Shown piece by piece: positions 41,689 through 52,860 of a stretch of DNA of 64,000 nt (position 1 is its first letter; every line of letters begins with the position of its first letter). Where the stretch lies: positions 101,076,702 to 101,140,701 of the forward strand of contig NC_134701.1 in NCBI RefSeq assembly GCF_043290135.1. Reading direction: 5' to 3'. A model generated the notes under the pieces. That model did not search any database. It had not been told where the DNA came from and worked only from the letters and a program-made list of their open reading frames with translations. The position numbers and the translations under genes are program-made. Source of the stretch: Rhipicephalus microplus. Lineage: Eukaryota; Arthropoda; Arachnida; Ixodida; Ixodidae.

Positions 41689-43716
41689 GAGTTGAACGCG
41701 ATACCGAAATCCGGCCCCTAGTGCACCCTTCAACTGCTAAGTGCATAATTAGTCATATGTATTGTTACATACCCACGAACGCACACAAAGACGCCCACAG
41801 TGAATTGGACCAGCGCGCGCTATTATCGCCGATTGGGCTCGTTTTCGTCTTGACACCTGTCGAACAAAATGCGTTAAGGGGGCTTTGAAGCACTTTTTCA
41901 AGTAACCATGGAATAATTTCTCTCTCTATCTCTTTTTTTTTGTCGAATGTGCGGCATTTTCAGTGTGATCACGCGCGCATGCGAGGACAAGTAGCGGCTT
42001 CCCGTGGCTATCACGGTAAACTGATTTTCCGGTCACAGACGCAAGGACGATATTTCGCTCATAACTAACCGGGCCGACACCGGCGACGGATTTTCTGCGA
42101 CATGAACTCTTTAACGGTGTTGCGTTAAAACGAGGACGCATGGAACAAACGCCCAAGTCCTACAGGACGAGTGCGAATTTACAACAGTCATACATGAATA
42201 TTCTTTTGGTGCGATCGACATGCCTCCTTCAAAAAATCAGCTGCTAAAGTGTGCGTGTTGAACTTCGTGCTTTGCGGGAAGAGCACAGCAGGTAAAAACC
42301 GCTCATATCGCTAAACAAGCGCGTGCGTGTCATAACAGGTGGGGCAGCAATATTTAAAGTGCGCCTTTAGAACCCTTTGCGTCATGTCGCTAGTATTCAC
42401 ACTCTGAAGCCAAAAAGCTCCGAGTACCGCCGTTGACGAATAGATTATAAAAATACCTCGCCGCTACTTTGCTGAAAAACGTGTGCTTTGAGACTGATTC
42501 ATTTCGCTCCACATGTCGAAGGTAGAGTGACAGTACGTTTCACTCGCGATGCGTAATTGTTTTTTTGCATTTTTGCTTGCTCCAAACTTATATTTTAGAA
42601 ACACATATGCGGGAACACAGTATACGTCTGTGGAGTTATTGTACACCCCGTCATAACACACTCTGCTGTTAAAAGAACGTCTACACTGAGGCAGCCTCTC
42701 CAATATCTAGTCCGACAAAGTTGCCCGTCAAACATGGGAACACAGATGCAATCCAGCGTAATACGTCTTCGCCAAAGATTTGTCAATTTCCTTTTTTCTG
42801 TTCAGTTCATTGTGTTTTTGGACACCTACAGAATGAAACGCACATGAACCTAACACATTGGCTTAGTCTCATGATACCAATGTTCTCACAACGCGGTAAA
42901 GTTTACTCCCTTATTTTCAATCTCAACTCAACTGATATAAATTTGCGTATAAAAAAGAAAGCTGGTTTTATAAATATTTGTGAGTGATTTGAGGAACATT
43001 GTTTTCTTATGTGCTGTGGATCTGAGAATACAAGAAAAAATCATTATATATACAGTGCCCCAATAATATGGCATGTAGGTATTCAGGGGGAAACCATAAA
43101 TTTTTATGTAATGTAATGGGACCACTTGAGCTTGATTTAGCCTTAAACTTATTCCTTCACTCAACAAGGTTACTGCTTCCGTATTCTTGCGCAAAATTAA
43201 AAAGATGCCAGCAATTTTGAGTGTTCAGGAAAAAAGTTTAGTTTGCAAGAAACTTATTATCATTAATTTATGAACGTTGTAGAGCATCATGCTCTACTAC
43301 TTCAGCGCCAGTGAACCTCAACGCGCCGATGTCTTGGTCATTCGTCCAACCGTCCATGTTATTCGACAGAAAACATGAATTTGCGCCACAAATTAAAGTG
43401 GGATGACCTTCATATATCTATTTAAATTTGCCTCTTGCGAGCTGGTATACGGCTGCAATTTGGTAATATTTTCTAACAACCCGACCACTTGTGGAAATAT
43501 AAAACACGCAGGAGTGGTGTATTGAGTCGAGCCCGGACGGCGGTTCTTTATTTTCTGCTTCCCATTACTCCAGAGACCATGTTACTATAACCATATCTGT
43601 CACTCTAGTAAAGTTTGTGAGTATACAGCACACTCAATCAAAAGTGTCTTCATGCGACACACTTTGCAATTTTATATAACACAATCATGCAGCCGGGGAA
43701 AAACACCTCCGTCTAT
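41689..43716. other. No supported gene in 2 kb
   Basis: A mildly CpG-containing stretch at 41930-42180 and A+T-rich remainder. Open frames on both strands lack motifs. Confidence 0.5.
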
Positions 43717-43918
43717 GCCCCATTGTGGTGCTTCAGTGACTTAGGTGCTCGTCTTCGGAACCACAGGTCGTGGGATTGAATTACGGGTGTGGCTTCTGCA
43801 TTTTGAAGGAGGCGAAAATGCTGAGGCCCATGTGCTCAAGTTTGGTTGCGGGTTAAAGAACCTCAGGTCTCCTATAAGCTTGTGGTTGTTTTCGGACGTC
43901 AAACACTACATATAAAAC
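43717..43918 (+). mobile_element. tRNA-derived SINE, Ruka-like, heavily diverged
   Basis: GCCCCATTGTGGTGCTTCAG and GGCTTCTGCATTTTGAAGGA, followed by GGTTAAAGAACCTCAGG and ACGTCAAACACTACATAT, reproduce the Ruka-like layout. The copy has many substitutions and a deletion before the tail. The B box (GGGATTGAATTAC) is degenerate. Confidence 0.75.
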
Positions 43919-46900
43919 AACTTCTCCGTCTATATCGTTCGACGTAGTGTACCATGTTAATGCAGTTCTAGACAGGGCGCCTGTGATCATGCTAGGCTAA
44001 ACCATGGGAATGCGCGATGTTCCCTAGCGATGGCAGAAGTTATTTCAGCGCCAATTACCACCCTTTAGACGAGGGAAGCCAACGGTTGGGAGCAGAGCCA
44101 TCACAAGGCCTCTGGATTTGTATCCGTAATTATGATTTATATGCTTGCACTTTGGAAACACTAGTGGAAATCATAAGGCCTCGCCAACTAGGTTGTTCTT
44201 TCGTATGTTTCGTTAAAAGTAACATCGTGACACTGTTTTTTACCGATGTCGTTTGTTTGCGAATTTGACATTGAGAATGAGAACTATCCCTTCTATTGGC
44301 CGACAGATTGAGCACAGTCGTCACATGGCGGCAACTGGCCGAAATGTTCAATTGTGAATTGTTCCTTGCATCATCTGCCAGCTACATCGTGTTTCTATGT
44401 GCGCGTACGTCATGCACGTTCTCAAAGTGTGGTTTGTCGGGTCATGTCACCCTAAGTGTAACTGTTTCTACGTCTGGCTGAAACGATGTACGAAATCATT
44501 TCGTCTTACTCGGCTGCTAATGCGAGTAGGGAGATCAGCGTGCGCAACTTACCAGAGTGCTGTTTATTGTGGTCGTACCCTCCATTCGCCAGAACAACTT
44601 CAGAGTGGGTGGCGCTTTCTCGCTTTCTGTTTCAAGCACTTGGAAAAAAGCTGTTGTCATCCTGCCAAAAATCAGGACTATTGAATTTTGTGTTAGTAGA
44701 GCGTTGTATAGTGCCTTGGCTGAAGGCAAAAGAAAAAAAAAACTGGCACTAGGTCATGCGCTTGCACGCTGTTGGTAGGTGTACTACTACGGCACTGTAG
44801 GTAATCGATTATGTGATTAGCCTTAGTTGTGTTTATCTGGCCGTGGTAAAACTGCTTAGAAATATTACTATCACATTAACTGTGAGACTTCAGTACTTAC
44901 ATTGTACTTAAAAAATAGTTACCGTGCGCAACCGTGTGCTTATGTTAAGAACGCTTTGAAGAGCCCAGACGTTGAAAATTGATTCAGATGGCATGCCTAT
45001 TATAAAATATTATATAATTATACTGAAAGTATGAACTTTTTCGCATTGTTTTCAGCGTTTGTGTGGCATTGTTAGTGACCACCAGAAGGCAGTGGTAATT
45101 CTTGTCTGAAAAAAAAATATGCTTGTTCTATTAACCACGCCTTTGTTGTAGCGCCGTCACGCACGTTATCTACCAATGAAAGCTTTCTGCTGAACTATAA
45201 TATAAAAATTTCACTGGTGCAAGAGCATGTTCGAACATGTGGTAGACGCCATTTAGCGCAAAGCGCCGTCAGCCCCTAAGCCTTGCTGACTAGACTTATC
45301 GGCTATCCCACAGTCCATAGCGAAAAGACTGAGACAAAAAAATAAAATGCGTATAAAGTGCGAATGGTGGTACCGAATGAATAGCACAGATATGCGGGCT
45401 TTTGTGATAATTCTTTCTCTTTTTCATAGTATGCAGATTACAAAGATTTAAATAAGCAGTTCAGTCGTGGTACAGAAGTATTGCCTTACAGCATTATATT
45501 GTGCAGCCAATGTGGCTAAAATACAAGAAATGCAATCTGATTTACTTAAAGCCCCACATGTAGATTTCAGTATAAGATTGAAAAACAAATTTTTGAGCTT
45601 CGCTTTTCTACTTTTTTAATGAGCACACTGAAAAAATTGAGCTTCCTGTTGAGTAGAAAAAGGGGTTTAATTAAAATAACCGAAGGCCGACTCCGTGGGT
45701 TGCAGCTGCACAGCGTGAATTTAAGACATAACAGCTTGTCGTCATCTTCGTTGATACTTTTCGAATACATACGTTGGCGAAATAATGAGTCAGTCTTTCA
45801 ACATATTTTATTAGAATGCTATACGGTCGTACAGAGCCGTAGTTGCGGGTAGCGCCGACTATGGGGCAGGAAAGATCATGCTTTCCACCCGTTTGAGAGC
45901 AATTAAGGCATCCCTCATGCGCTGATGGATATCGCCGCTTTGTCGGGCTTTCTTCTAGTCCTTTTGTTTATTAAAACAGACATTTCTAACACCGAACGTT
46001 GGAAGAGCAAGTGAACTAACAAGCAATACTCTTCATGGCACTGAGGACATTCTAACGATGTCCGGAGTATATCGACTAAACATTCATTTCCGGGGAAAGA
46101 TAACGTGTGCAGTCAGCATAAAAGATTAAGGTCTAGCCAGCTTCTCATGAGGGAGCTGGAACTTCCTGCACCAAAGCTGATAGGGCTTCACTGTTTTGTA
46201 GACATTGGGGTTCTCAAAATAGAACTTGAAAATCTTAGCTGAATCATTATTTAAGTTATTGCTTCATTTAGTCTCTGTGGGAACACACCCATTTCACCTT
46301 GAAGTAAACAAAATAACGGAAAAATCAACGAAGTCCTCTTCTTTGAAGTATGATAAATTCTTCAGCCATAATATCCACATACATAGCCTTACGTCTCAAA
46401 AGCATTGTATTATTATTGAAGAGGTCCTAGTGAGTGGCTCCGTAAAATTCGACCGTCAAGGGTTCATTACCATGCGCTGACATCGGGCACTATTCTCGCC
46501 TCTGGCAATTGGCCTTCTTCAAAATGTGACTGCACCAGCTAGTGTCCAACGCACGACTTTGCAGTCAGCACCCGCCCACAGTAACCATTGTTTCACTGTG
46601 GAAGAAGAAATTATGCCACCGGAAGCCCCTCTAACTTGCGTTTTACAATATACAATAATGTTTTTGCTTCAGAAACTACTCCTGCAATTTAGACCATATG
46701 GTATTTTTAACGTACAAAAACATCGGATAGGTCACGTTTGTCATCAAGCATTTCGCCATCATAAATGTCCGACCACTGCAGCCAAGTTAGAATCAGAAAT
46801 TTTCGGGTGACGAGCGCAATTTTTTAACCGCTGTACCACCTTTCATGTTTCTCGTAGGTTTTCAGGAATTTATGTTATGATAGTTTCTTTGTGCTCGTTT

Positions 46901-46959
46901 ATGAGGGGCACTCGTGTACAGAGCAAACATTGTGTTTATTTGACTTATCTTCGGACTTA
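43919..46959. other. No supported gene in 3 kb
   Basis: Several 60-95 codon frames occur (44296-44778 and 45567-45852 on both strands; 46226-46480 and 46526-46810 on plus). None has a recognisable domain or a conserved partner elsewhere in the window. Confidence 0.5.
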
Positions 46960-47997
46960 CATGAAGGCCTACAATTAGTGTAGGTGGAACTGAACGGCCT
47001 CCTTGGCAGTGCAGGCGAAATCTCCCTTATGTGAACGTTAACCCCGATAAACATATTCTTTTGAGAAGGCTATGTTTTACGGGTACAAGTCGCTAAATAT
47101 ACAACAGTGGAGAAGATCGTTATAGAAGGCCCATTATTCATACATCTTATCAAAACAGAGAGCAAGGGAGGGCTCTCATTTATATAAACCATATTTGTCA
47201 CTACTTTAATGTTGTTTGTAAAAGAGATCTTTTCGGGGCTTTGATGTGGACAGTGAAAACACTGAACATAGAGAGAAATATGGCCGGCCTGAAAAGGTAG
47301 TCTGCTTGAAGTTGAAGGTCAGACATCATAGAATCGTTATTCATTATTCAGATAGTATAATTCACTGTATACAAGCCAATATCAATAGATGAATCATATT
47401 ACGAAATCGAAACCCAGGAATACATGTGATAGTTACGATGTGCTACTCAAAGGAGGCTTTTTATATGAGATTTCAAGGAATAATGGTGAGAAGTGAATCA
47501 TTTTTAATGCAACAGCACTTGTTGTTAGCTGAAATGTTCTTCAAATATACGCATTTCAAGTACATTGCAGTTTGAAATAAATCCACGTGGCCAAACACTG
47601 CAACGCACTGTGTGAACATGTGTGGATGACCTGGCACCCTCCTTCAAAAGTGAAGTCGTACGGCAGAACCCACTAACGACACTCCCCAATGCGCACACCA
47701 ACGCTATAAATTATCTGAGTTGACTCTTTTAGTGCGAATATTTGAATGACTATATTCTAAATAGCAGCTGTAGCTGAATTCAGCCATGAAAACACTCAAT
47801 GCCATTTTGTGTTCACTTAAGATGACTCGAAGACGAATGCACTTGTTTTTTTTTTTCATTTTCAGTCGATGCATTCATGGCTTAGAGAGTGAAGCAAAGC
47901 TTTGTCCAGCCCTTTCGTGCTAAAAATTTTATCACCTCACGTGCTCTTGCACTGCCTTCAACATCAAAGACACTTAACCTGAATTCGCATGACTGAT

Positions 47998-48336
47998 TGA
48001 GAGAGAGAGAGAGAGAAACGAGAAAAAAGGAAGGCAGGGAGGTTAACCAGATGCTAATATCCGATATGCTACCCTACACTGGGGTAGGGAAATTGGGGGT
48101 TGAAAGAAAAAGAGAGAGTTAAAAAATAAATAAGAAAAAAACACCCACACACACGCACACACAAAATCAGTCAACTCAGAGGCGTTCCGACAGGCCAGTA
48201 GTTCGCAAAAAGCCTAGTAGCGCTTGCACGGCTTTCTTTTGTGACGATGAGTCATGACGATGGCGCAGTATACTTTCTTCTGAGAGCGGCTGGTTATATA
48301 ACCTGTTTAGTTTATTGGAAAGGTGTTGTCTTTGTT
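47998..48336 (-). pseudogene. I-like LINE C-terminal end and 3' tail
   Basis: Minus-strand coding from 48336 down to the stop at 48176-48178 reads Gln-Pro-Leu-Ser-Glu-Glu-Ser-Ile-Leu and ends Ala-Leu-Leu-Gly-Phe-Leu-Arg-Thr-Thr-Gly-Leu-Ser-Glu-Arg-Leu. It is parallel to the end of the 30966-31741 copy (Phe-Ser-Glu-Glu-Lys-Ile-Leu ... Lys-Thr-Thr-Gly-Leu-Arg-Asp-Arg-Leu). The untranslated tail contains CCCCAGTGTAGGGTAGC, GGTTAACCTCCCTGCC and a terminal (CT)n run, seen as GAGAGA at 48000-48016 on the plus strand. The frame is unbroken over its 50 codons, so this is a fairly young, 5'-truncated copy. Confidence 0.85.
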
Positions 48337-48576
48337 ATTGATTGATATGTCGGGCTTAACGTCCAAAAACCAACATATGATTATGAGAGACGCCGTAGTG
48401 GAAGGCTCCGGAAATTTCGATTACCTGGGGTTCTTTAACGTGCACCCAAATATGAGCACATAGGCCTACAACATTTCCGCCTCCATCGGAAATGCAGCCG
48501 CTGCAGCCGGAATTAGATACCGCGAACTGCGGGTTAGCAGCCGAGTACCTTAGCCACTAGACCACCGCGGCGGGGC
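48337..48576 (-). mobile_element. tRNA-derived SINE, Ruka-like
   Basis: The reverse complement of the 14134-14373 element: GCCCCGCCGCGGTGGTCTAG head, GCTAAGGTACTCGGCTGC, a mutated B box (GTATCTAATTCC), GTTAAAGAACCCCAGG and a tail with GGACGTTAAGCCCGACATAT. It directly abuts the 5'-truncated LINE fragment in the same orientation. The two may have inserted next to each other, or the SINE may be a 5' junction partner. Confidence 0.9.
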
Positions 48577-49806
48577 TACCTGGTTTCGCATTGTCCCCTT
48601 TATTAGAATAAAGTTCATCACGTTATGAAGCCATAGCATGTCGCCACCTTTAAGTATATCGTCCTACGACGTCACAGTGATGTGATGATTATCTAAGAAA
48701 TTTTGGTTATGGGGGAAGTGTTTTTGAATTACTCATTCCGGACGCTACAGGAGTGTGACGCCAAAGGTTATATTTTACCTCTAACAATCTTCTGCGGCTA
48801 TATCTTTATTATTCAGAAGCTATTCGCGTCTCCAGTTGTTCATTCGGCACCTTGCGGCAATATAGGGAAGCTGTGCACTGAGGTTCACAGTCCAAGCGCC
48901 AGAGTTATACGGTAGGATCACTGTAGGATGGTGCTGCCCATGAAGAAAAAACGAACGGCCAAGTAGATTTCTTCTTTTCAGGTGAGGCAACAGTGTTAAC
49001 TTGTTAACTCGAACCTACTAAATCTCCATTGTATCGAGTGACTACATCTGGCTGCGGCGCCCGAAATATGCAAACAAATTTTTCAGAGACGTGGTTCGCC
49101 ATGTGAAATACACACACAACGCGACAACTTCAAGAGCGCCGCTCGCGCTTGCGGGACCACTGGTGCCAACTAAAAGAAGATGCTCAGTGTCAACAACCTG
49201 CCTCTTTCTACAAAACAGTGCGAACTGCCATCACACTGCAGAAAACTCAATATTTGTGTTAGCGAGAGCGGACGCGGGGTTCTCGGTGACTCCACCATGC
49301 TGCAACTTTGCAGCGTCCTCTCATGTTCATTTGAGTTGCGATTAGAACCGCACAGCCCTTTAAATATTCCTCGTGAAAGTGTGCCAAATATTCGCATGTT
49401 GACTCCTGTTCACTTTTTCATAACCTGTTACACTAGTGCTCTAGAATACTCACCCGGGGTGCCAACCTATGCGAAAAAATTTGAATATCACCCATAAAAA
49501 GGTGTACCCTTTCTTTTTAATTTTGCTAAAGAGACAATACGTAACTGTTTTGCAGCATCAATGTAGAAATTATATGTCTTATATAGGTGTCATAAAGAAA
49601 GTCAGTGTTCGTGTTTCAATTTCAAGCGCAATTGTTGCTGAAATGTTGTGAATCTGAAAATTGAATGCATTCCCTCTGGAAGAACACCAGTGTGTAACAT
49701 ACTAGACACCTCAATGAAGAAGCCAGGTTTTATTCAGCAATAAAAAGATAAAGAGTATAAATATGAAATGCAGTTGGTTTATAAGAACTGACCAATCAGA
49801 TATTCA
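48577..49806. other. Block 3 sequence without a gene
   Basis: Matches 33590-34200 of block 2 and 25570-25840 of block 1. The frames seen (49091-49345, 49180-49497) are not conserved in block 2. Confidence 0.6.
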
Positions 49807-50481
49807 TTAGTTCGTCATATTCATCTCTTGGCCGTCGAACGCCTGTCTTGTTGCTCTCGCACAGGACGAAGCTGAGCAAGGCCTCTGCCGTCCCACTGCA
49901 CCCGAGACCACGGCGGAGGAGTCACCACCGGTGGCCGATTCCGGCGTGTTGATGTTGCCGAAGGAAAAGACGGTGACGGTCAGCCAGGCTATGGCCGTGT
50001 GCTGCAGGCCTACGACCATTTGCCATTCCGGAAGGGGCCCAGGGGAGACTAGTGCAGCCGAGATCACGATGAGGGTTAGAAGTCCTGCAGCTACCATCAC
50101 AGAATTCCTTGACTTGGGGCTGTTGTGCACGGGGGATGTCCGAGGCTGGCTGCGCAACAACAGCTTCGTCCCCGAGGACGTGCAATGCAGCCGTGGCCGT
50201 CGTACGTCTGGCGTGATGACGAGGCAACGGCGCCGCTCGGTTGCCACAGGAACTCTCGTGCTCCTCGCCGGCTGGGCGTCGATTGGGACGCACTTACGCA
50301 GGAGCTGCAGGCTGCAACAGGCTGGAACTCCAGTTCTTTTCTCGAGGGGCAGTCTGGTGGGCTGGTCCATCACTGGAGACTCGCCACAACCCTGCTGGCG
50401 TCTGACCAAAACGGGGTGCGAACGACGTTCAAAAACGCTAGCCTGTGCAACTTCTTGTCTTCTTCTTCTCTGATAGCTCAT
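49807..50481 (-). CDS. Basic single-pass membrane protein family, copy 3
   Basis: The longest copy: 224 codons from Met-Ser-Tyr-Gln-(Arg)4 to Met-Asn-Met-Thr-Asn and a stop, with an ATG in the same place as the Arg-run frames of copies 1 and 2. Residues 1-120 are Arg/Pro/Ser-rich. A membrane helix is at about 126-145 (Val-Met-Val-Ala-Ala-Gly-Leu-Leu-Thr-Leu-Ile-Val). Gly-Pro-Leu-Pro-Glu and Val-Phe-Ser-Phe-Gly-Asn-Ile-Asn follow. Residues 83-100 are in a different frame from copies 1 and 2 (the shared Pro-Leu-Pro-Arg-His segment is read in another frame), so compensating indels occurred in one lineage. On the minus strand, AATAAA lies beyond the stop (about 49731), a possible polyadenylation signal. 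No known domain; type II topology inferred. Confidence 0.45.
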   Translation of the reverse strand: MSYQRRRRQEVAQASVFERRSHPVLVRRQQGCGESPVMDQPTRLPLEKRTGVPACCSLQLLRKCVPIDAQPARSTRVPVATERRRCLVITPDVRRPRLHCTSSGTKLLLRSQPRTSPVHNSPKSRNSVMVAAGLLTLIVISAALVSPGPLPEWQMVVGLQHTAIAWLTVTVFSFGNINTPESATGGDSSAVVSGAVGRQRPCSASSCARATRQAFDGQEMNMTN

Positions 50482-50688
50482 ACCAAACGCTGGAGATTAG
50501 CCAATACGTGGGTGAGTTTTTTGTTGTTTTCATTATACTACCTATATACGATAAAAATATCTAATACAAACAATTTTGTTACGAAATACTATTCATGATA
50601 TATTTGATTTATGAAGAATGTATTTTGATATTCTTTTCAACTGATTGATAAGTTCCTCGATAGCGAGAAAACATCCTTGTGTAGCCAA

Positions 50689-52015
50689 CACTCTTAAAAA
50701 AAAGTTAGTAAAAAAGTAGCAACTGCAAGCAAATAGATAGTAACTGCAGTGGTTACTACCTTTCTTACATCATTACTACCTTTTAGATACCTGAGTACTA
50801 CTTACGTTAATAAACAGTTACTAGCTGGAACCATTACTAAGTTTTTGCGACCTGTTTACTACTTACGTTAGTAAACAGTAAGTAGCTCGAATGAAAGATG
50901 TAGTAACTACCGCTGTTATTACCTTTATTGGCCCGTTACTACCTTTTTGCTACCCGGCTGTTGACCATCTAATGCGCATTAGTGTGTGATTCTGATTCTG
51001 AGAATTTATGAGAGGAATTGTTTCGACGTATCATCATTAAACGGTAAAACGACACAGAAGACATCCACAGAGCGAGAAAATGAATTTTGTTTTGAATTAC
51101 GCAACCGAGATATGTAAGCATCATACCGGTATTGCCGAAACGGAGAAGTACAAGTTAACGAGCCATAAGCAAGTGCTACACGTGTTGTAAGAGATAATTA
51201 CAACAAACTTAGTAGATTACAGCAAAATAACAAGACCGGCGAATCAAAGTAACCAAACGGTCACCATAAATCCTCTGCGGCTTCTCTACAAATATCATCA
51301 CTGTTTTGGCGCGTCAAACTTCAAAAAAACGATTATTATCTTTTAACCGTTCCTATATTAGCCGTGTGAAACATTCAAATGCACTGAGAATTAGTTTTCT
51401 ACCTTGTTTCAGCCGCCGTACGTAATGCCTTTTTGTGTCTTTCTTATAATGCATAAATATGACATATAATTTTTTATAAGTAAGGCTAATTCAGGGTCTC
51501 CTGCTACGTTCGCAAATGCACATAACTAGGTAGTATAATGTAGTACTATAGGTTTACATTTGCCATAATTTATCCTAAAACATGTGTGCTCCCTTGTGCC
51601 AGACATGCACCTGCAAGGTAGGGGCTATATATATCCCATGCTTACTTCGTACAGTATGCGTAAAAATAGTCTATGTATTCTTTGCTTTCATGGCGCACCA
51701 CGCTTATTTACCCACAAATGTGTAGTAATGATACAATAATTGATCAACATTACCAGTGAAAAAATGTTATGTCAGGTTGAATAAACACTGTACTATTAGT
51801 TAATAATTCTTTTAATAAAACTCCAAATGTTACTACCTATGGGTGGTAATGGGTAGGGTAGTAACAGTTACTAAATGCCTGTTGCAACAGCAACAGTAGT
51901 AACTGTTACCACCCTCGCTGTTACTAACTGCGCTTCCTACCAGAGTCTTGACATATGTGACAAACCATTACTACCCAAAAATTAGCAAGTACTACCACCT
52001 TTGTTCTAAGAGTGA
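50689..52015. mobile_element. 1.3 kb non-autonomous DNA element, TTACTACC-rich
   Basis: Ends CACTCTTAAAA (50689) and, on the other strand from 52015, CACTCTTAGAA are inverted repeats. The outer few hundred bases on both sides are packed with GTTACTACC/GTAGTAAC variants. The middle is A+T-rich and has no protein frame. Block 3 sequence matching block 2 stops at 50688 and resumes at 52016, so the whole is an insertion. A partial relative starts at 29879. No transposase is present; the superfamily is not identified, and the target duplication is unclear (AA at most). Confidence 0.8.
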
Positions 52016-52439
52016 AGAGTTCAGGCGCTGAAAACAATAACAACGGAGTCTGATATTTCCAAACCAAGATTTCAAAGAGGAGAACCTATTTTTTTTCTCA
52101 ATGACGAGAACCGGTGCCAAGATGCAAAGTACTGACTAATGGCTTCCGCCTCTTTGCAGAAGAGAAACTGGGGGAAAATATCCATTGTAAGACATTGGCC
52201 AAGAATTCAGTGGTCTTATCAAATGTTATGAATGTTTCAACTAATGGAGGTTATCGAGTAAAAATATTACACATTTTCAAAAAATGTGCAGGTACTCACT
52301 GAAACCTATAAAATATAATGATTTTGGTTAGTAACACATAACAAATTATACCAACACCATATTCCTTAAAAACAAACAAAAATGAATAATCTTAAAGGTA
52401 TGCATACGTTGACACAGACGAATAATATTATAGGTTTAG

Positions 52440-52860
52440 CGTTTTTGTTTAATTAAGAGTATTGCGCACAACCATGCAAATGTTCGTACTGGTGAACCGA
52501 GAAATAGAGGCTCGAAAAAACAGAATTCCGGGCAGGATAAATTCATTCCCCTGGCAAGAATGGAATTTTCTAACGTAGGTCTTTTAGCTGTTGTAAACTG
52601 CCTACAGTTAAAAAAGAAACGATCTCTAGTTCAAAGCTCGCGACAAAAAGCGCACATTAGAGAAACAGCCTTACCTGATCTAGGGGTGTAGGGACTTAGT
52701 GTCGGCACCCGACAGCGCCGCCTCATAAGTGCCACGTCTAGTTTATCTGTTGGACAAAACGACAACCGCCAGGGATATATCAAGTGCTGATATTCTGTGA
52801 AATCAAAAGCACCTTCATTCCAAACGGTGCTTTTAATTATTTGACGTCGCAGTGACACAC
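52440..52860 (-). pseudogene. I-like LINE C-terminal domain, in block 3
   Basis: The minus strand from 52858 reads Tyr-Gln-His-Leu-Ile-Tyr-Pro-Trp-Arg-Leu-Ser-Phe-Cys, then Lys-Leu-Asp-Val-Ala-Leu and Arg-Arg-Arg-Cys-Arg-Val-Pro-Thr-Leu, then Met-Cys-Ala-Phe-Cys-Arg-Glu-Leu before a stop near 52631. Further on is Met-Val-Val-Arg-Asn. It is orthologous in position to 27810-28210 and 36745-36930. Broken and truncated. Confidence 0.7.

Larger units (their letters stand above)
46960..52860 (-). repeat. Segmental duplication block 3
   Basis: Collinear with block 2 from GTAGGTGGAACTGAACGGCC (46981) to the LINE fragment at about 52860, in the same orientation. Specific insertions are the I-like LINE tail with SINE (47998-48576) and the TTACTA-rich element (50689-52015). 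It serves as the empty-site reference for the insertions found in block 2. Confidence 0.9.
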
